6,993 bases of DNA. It comes from Actinoplanes subtropicus (GTDB taxonomy: Bacteria; Actinomycetota; Actinomycetes; Mycobacteriales; Micromonosporaceae). The stretch covers positions 1 through 6,993 of the forward strand of contig NZ_JOJL01000087.1 of assembly GCF_000721705.1 (NCBI RefSeq), given 5' to 3'. Shown here piece by piece: positions 5,530 through 6,993 of the stretch; the first letter of the stretch is position 1; every line of letters starts with the position of its first letter. Under the pieces are notes generated by a model, which was not told the DNA's origin, made no database searches, and saw only the letters and a list, made by a program, of their open reading frames with translations. The position numbers and the translations under genes are program-made.

Positions 5530-6162
5530 ATGCGGGCGGAGATCGTCGTTAGCCTGGCCTCGACGGGCGTGGCGGCGCTGGCCGTCGCAGCAAGCGCGAT
5601 GACAACGGTTCTCTCTCTGCGCGCTCAACGTGACAACACCAAGGCGACTCTGGAGGCTCAACGTTCCCTCGCACTGATCCAGGAAGAGGCGCTACGCGAG
5701 CGCACCAGCACGGAAATTCTTCGCGCACAGCGTGCATCGCTCTATAAATCTGTCATCGAGTGGGCGGAAGGTCTTCTAAGCGCGTTGTACGCGATGACCG
5801 CTGACCAGGCATCGATTCCAAGGGACGCCTGGCACATCGACCCGACGACCGAAACAGATCTCGATCTCTACGCCTCCGATTTGGTGCATACGCGGTTCAA
5901 CGCACTTCGCGGACTTCTGCTGGCCCTGGTCGAAGGCTCGGCGTTTCAAGAGTCACCGCTCGTTTCATGGACTGAACATGACGGGCAGATTCAGGAAGTG
6001 TCAATCGGGACAACACCTCCCCTCGCCACATGGGCCGAACAGAGCAAAGTTCGCGATAAAGCGCGCCGTGATGCGTTGGATTTAATTTCCGCTATCCGGG
6101 CAGAAGTGCAGGGCACGAACCATAGTGGCTACTTCGTTTCCTACCGCCTCGACCGCGATTGA
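5530..6162 (+). CDS. membrane-anchored coiled-coil protein
   Basis: A 210-residue protein of no recognised family. It starts with a transmembrane helix (about 4-30, including IVVSLASTGVAALAVAASAM) and continues without a break into a coiled coil (about 31-75). There the motif AQR recurs at 32-34, 43-45 and 66-68, spacings of 11 and 23 residues, which suggests an 11-residue rather than heptad period. A soluble C-terminal region (about 76-210) follows with WHIDPTTETDLDLYASDL (101-118) and TRFNALRGLLLALVEG (121-136). This topology is common in uncharacterised actinobacterial proteins. ATG 5530-5532 is preferred because GGAAAG lies 8 bases upstream and the helix then begins near the N terminus; ATG 5512 and an earlier TTG at 5434 are possible but add basic residues of no pattern. 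It is convergent with the DUF4240 gene, 156 bases apart. Confidence 0.75.
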   Translation: MRAEIVVSLASTGVAALAVAASAMTTVLSLRAQRDNTKATLEAQRSLALIQEEALRERTSTEILRAQRASLYKSVIEWAEGLLSALYAMTADQASIPRDAWHIDPTTETDLDLYASDLVHTRFNALRGLLLALVEGSAFQESPLVSWTEHDGQIQEVSIGTTPPLATWAEQSKVRDKARRDALDLISAIRAEVQGTNHSGYFVSYRLDRD

Positions 6163-6172
6163 CGCCATCGCA

Positions 6173-6188
6173 ACGCGCGGCTCCGCGT
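6173..6188. terminator. weak hairpin between convergent genes
   Basis: ACGCG (6173-6177) and CGCGT (6184-6188) form a 5-bp GC-rich stem with a 6-base loop, 10 bases after the stop of the membrane/coiled-coil gene. No U-run follows. The placement between convergent genes suits a terminator, but the stem is short. The rest of the gap (6189-6318) shows nothing firmer. Confidence 0.25.
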
Positions 6189-6318
6189 ACGTGACCTCTA
6201 TCGACGCAGCACGCTCTCATGCCGCGAACCGCTCGCTACTCAGTGTGACGGTCGAGCGGCGGCTGGGGCGCGAAACGCCGACGACAGTGCATCGAAGGGC
6301 CTCGCTCTGACGTGGCTA

Positions 6319-6858
6319 TCAGTCGGCCGGGCGTTCCCAGGGGCGTGGAATCCAACGGTTGTTGTCCAGGTAGGCCGTGAGCCGGGGAAATTGCCGTCTT
6401 GCGCTTGCCTCGTCCGTCAGATCAACGGGCGTTCCCAGCGGTTCGTACAGACCAGGAGGACCGTCGACCGTGAAAGGGGCTCCAGTCGCGGCTATGTGAG
6501 CTTCCATTGCTAGGCCGCAGAACCAATCGATCCGCGCGTTGTGTCGATCGGGCACCAATTCCACCATGCTGTCCGGATCGTCCTGTAAGCGTTGCACGGT
6601 TTCGCGCCCGTGCGAGACGATCCAGTCCTGCAATTCGAGGGAGTCGCCCATCGGCCCCAACAGCAGAGTCGCGGCGTCAATGATAGGCCATCGATAGGCT
6701 TCGTCCCGCGCCTGCTCCCAATGCTCTTGGAACTGCTCGATCTCGTCGGGTGGCAAAGCTCGAAGACGGCGAAGCAACGCCTGAGCGACGAGTTCGCTGT
6801 CGCTGCCCATTTCTGTGCGAGCGTCTTCGACGATGCTCCAGAAACGTTCCCCGTTCAC
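6319..6858 (-). CDS. DUF4240 domain protein
   Basis: A 179-residue cytoplasmic protein with an N-terminal DUF4240 domain of unknown biochemical role. Typical marks are NGERFWSIVEDAR (2-14) at the extreme start, the acidic helix ALPPDEIEQFQEHWEQARDE (34-53), DAATLLLGPMGDSLELQDWI (61-80), and VSHGRETVQRLQDDPDSMVE (81-100), matching the family's pattern of a tryptophan-led fragment, the phrase GRE and a DPDS step. The C-terminal region has GLYEPLGTPVDLTDEASA (136-153) and ends RPWERPAD, as in many actinobacterial members. GTG 6856-6858 is chosen because the family begins right at xxxxFW and a -10 element ends 6 bases upstream (leaderless). The frame could extend 19 residues to 6915, but that part lacks a pattern and would contain the promoter. 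Confidence 0.85.
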   Translation of the reverse strand: MNGERFWSIVEDARTEMGSDSELVAQALLRRLRALPPDEIEQFQEHWEQARDEAYRWPIIDAATLLLGPMGDSLELQDWIVSHGRETVQRLQDDPDSMVELVPDRHNARIDWFCGLAMEAHIAATGAPFTVDGPPGLYEPLGTPVDLTDEASARRQFPRLTAYLDNNRWIPRPWERPAD

Positions 6859-6864
6859 GGGCGA

Positions 6865-6894
6865 ACTGTAGCGAACCACTGAACGCACTGTCCT
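6865..6894 (-). promoter_or_regulatory. leaderless promoter of the DUF4240 gene
   Basis: On the minus strand AGGACA (6889-6894, four of six -35 bases), an 18-base spacer and TACAGT (6865-6870, TANNNT) are followed by exactly 6 bases and the GTG at 6858. This is the best -35/-10 pair in the window. It implies a transcript beginning on the start codon. Confidence 0.6.
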
Positions 6895-6993
6895 GCCGCC
6901 GATAGGGCAGACCAACTAACGCACGTCGTCACCCTCCGTGTCTGGCGGATGGACCGTCGCGGGGCAGCCGACCCTCTTCTGCAATCGGCCGCA

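Noticed and set aside
6856..6932. Short frame whose stop overlaps the DUF4240 start, resembling a leader peptide
   Set aside because: Its GTG directly abuts the GGAGG with no spacing, and the leaderless promoter of the DUF4240 gene lies inside it.
1..6993. CRISPR array, tRNA/rRNA genes, insertion-sequence ends or integrase gene
   Set aside because: No regularly spaced repeats, tRNA-like arm sequences, transposase/integrase motifs or terminal inverted repeats were seen by eye on either strand.

Overview
The window is high-GC actinobacterial DNA, most like a Nocardia/Rhodococcus-type chromosome. The reasons are strongly G/C-biased codons in the core genes, frequent GTG and TTG starts, three genes with the leaderless layout common in this phylum (TANNNT ending 6-7 bases before the start codon), and families typical of actinomycetes: an Mth938-like protein, a DUF4240 protein and a Trp/Pro-rich N-terminal module. 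The genus is inferred, not proven.

Left half (about 1-4100): an accessory region with all recognisable genes on the minus strand. In transcription order these are a 73-residue membrane protein, an unrecognised 125-residue protein, a DUF4263 (Shedu/SduA-like) nuclease, and a 481-residue protein with coiled coil, DUF4041 and a C-terminal GIY-YIG (T5orf172/Mug113) domain. DUF4041 plus GIY-YIG is the architecture of the membrane-bound anti-phage nuclease named SNIPE. This copy has no membrane helix; its N terminus is a regularly spaced Trp/Pro-rich module. The genes are separated by about 300-380 bases of apparently non-coding DNA, except the first two, which are 44 bases apart and may be co-transcribed. 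Base composition falls toward 50% GC around 3300-3500, against over 70% in sampled parts of the large nuclease gene. A broken WD40-repeat remnant (about 3729-4133) lies at the inner edge. Together this reads as a small, horizontally acquired defence island.

Right half (about 4300-6993): ordinary-looking actinobacterial genes. They are a hypothetical 159-residue protein (+), an Mth938-like protein (+), a membrane-anchored coiled-coil protein (+) and, convergent with it, a DUF4240 protein (-).

The island could act as stacked nuclease barriers: a GIY-YIG enzyme that may act during DNA entry and a PD-(D/E)xK-type Shedu enzyme acting on DNA inside the cell. The two unknown small genes beside them are candidates for an undescribed partner system. 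All roles come from domain recognition by eye; no database search was possible.
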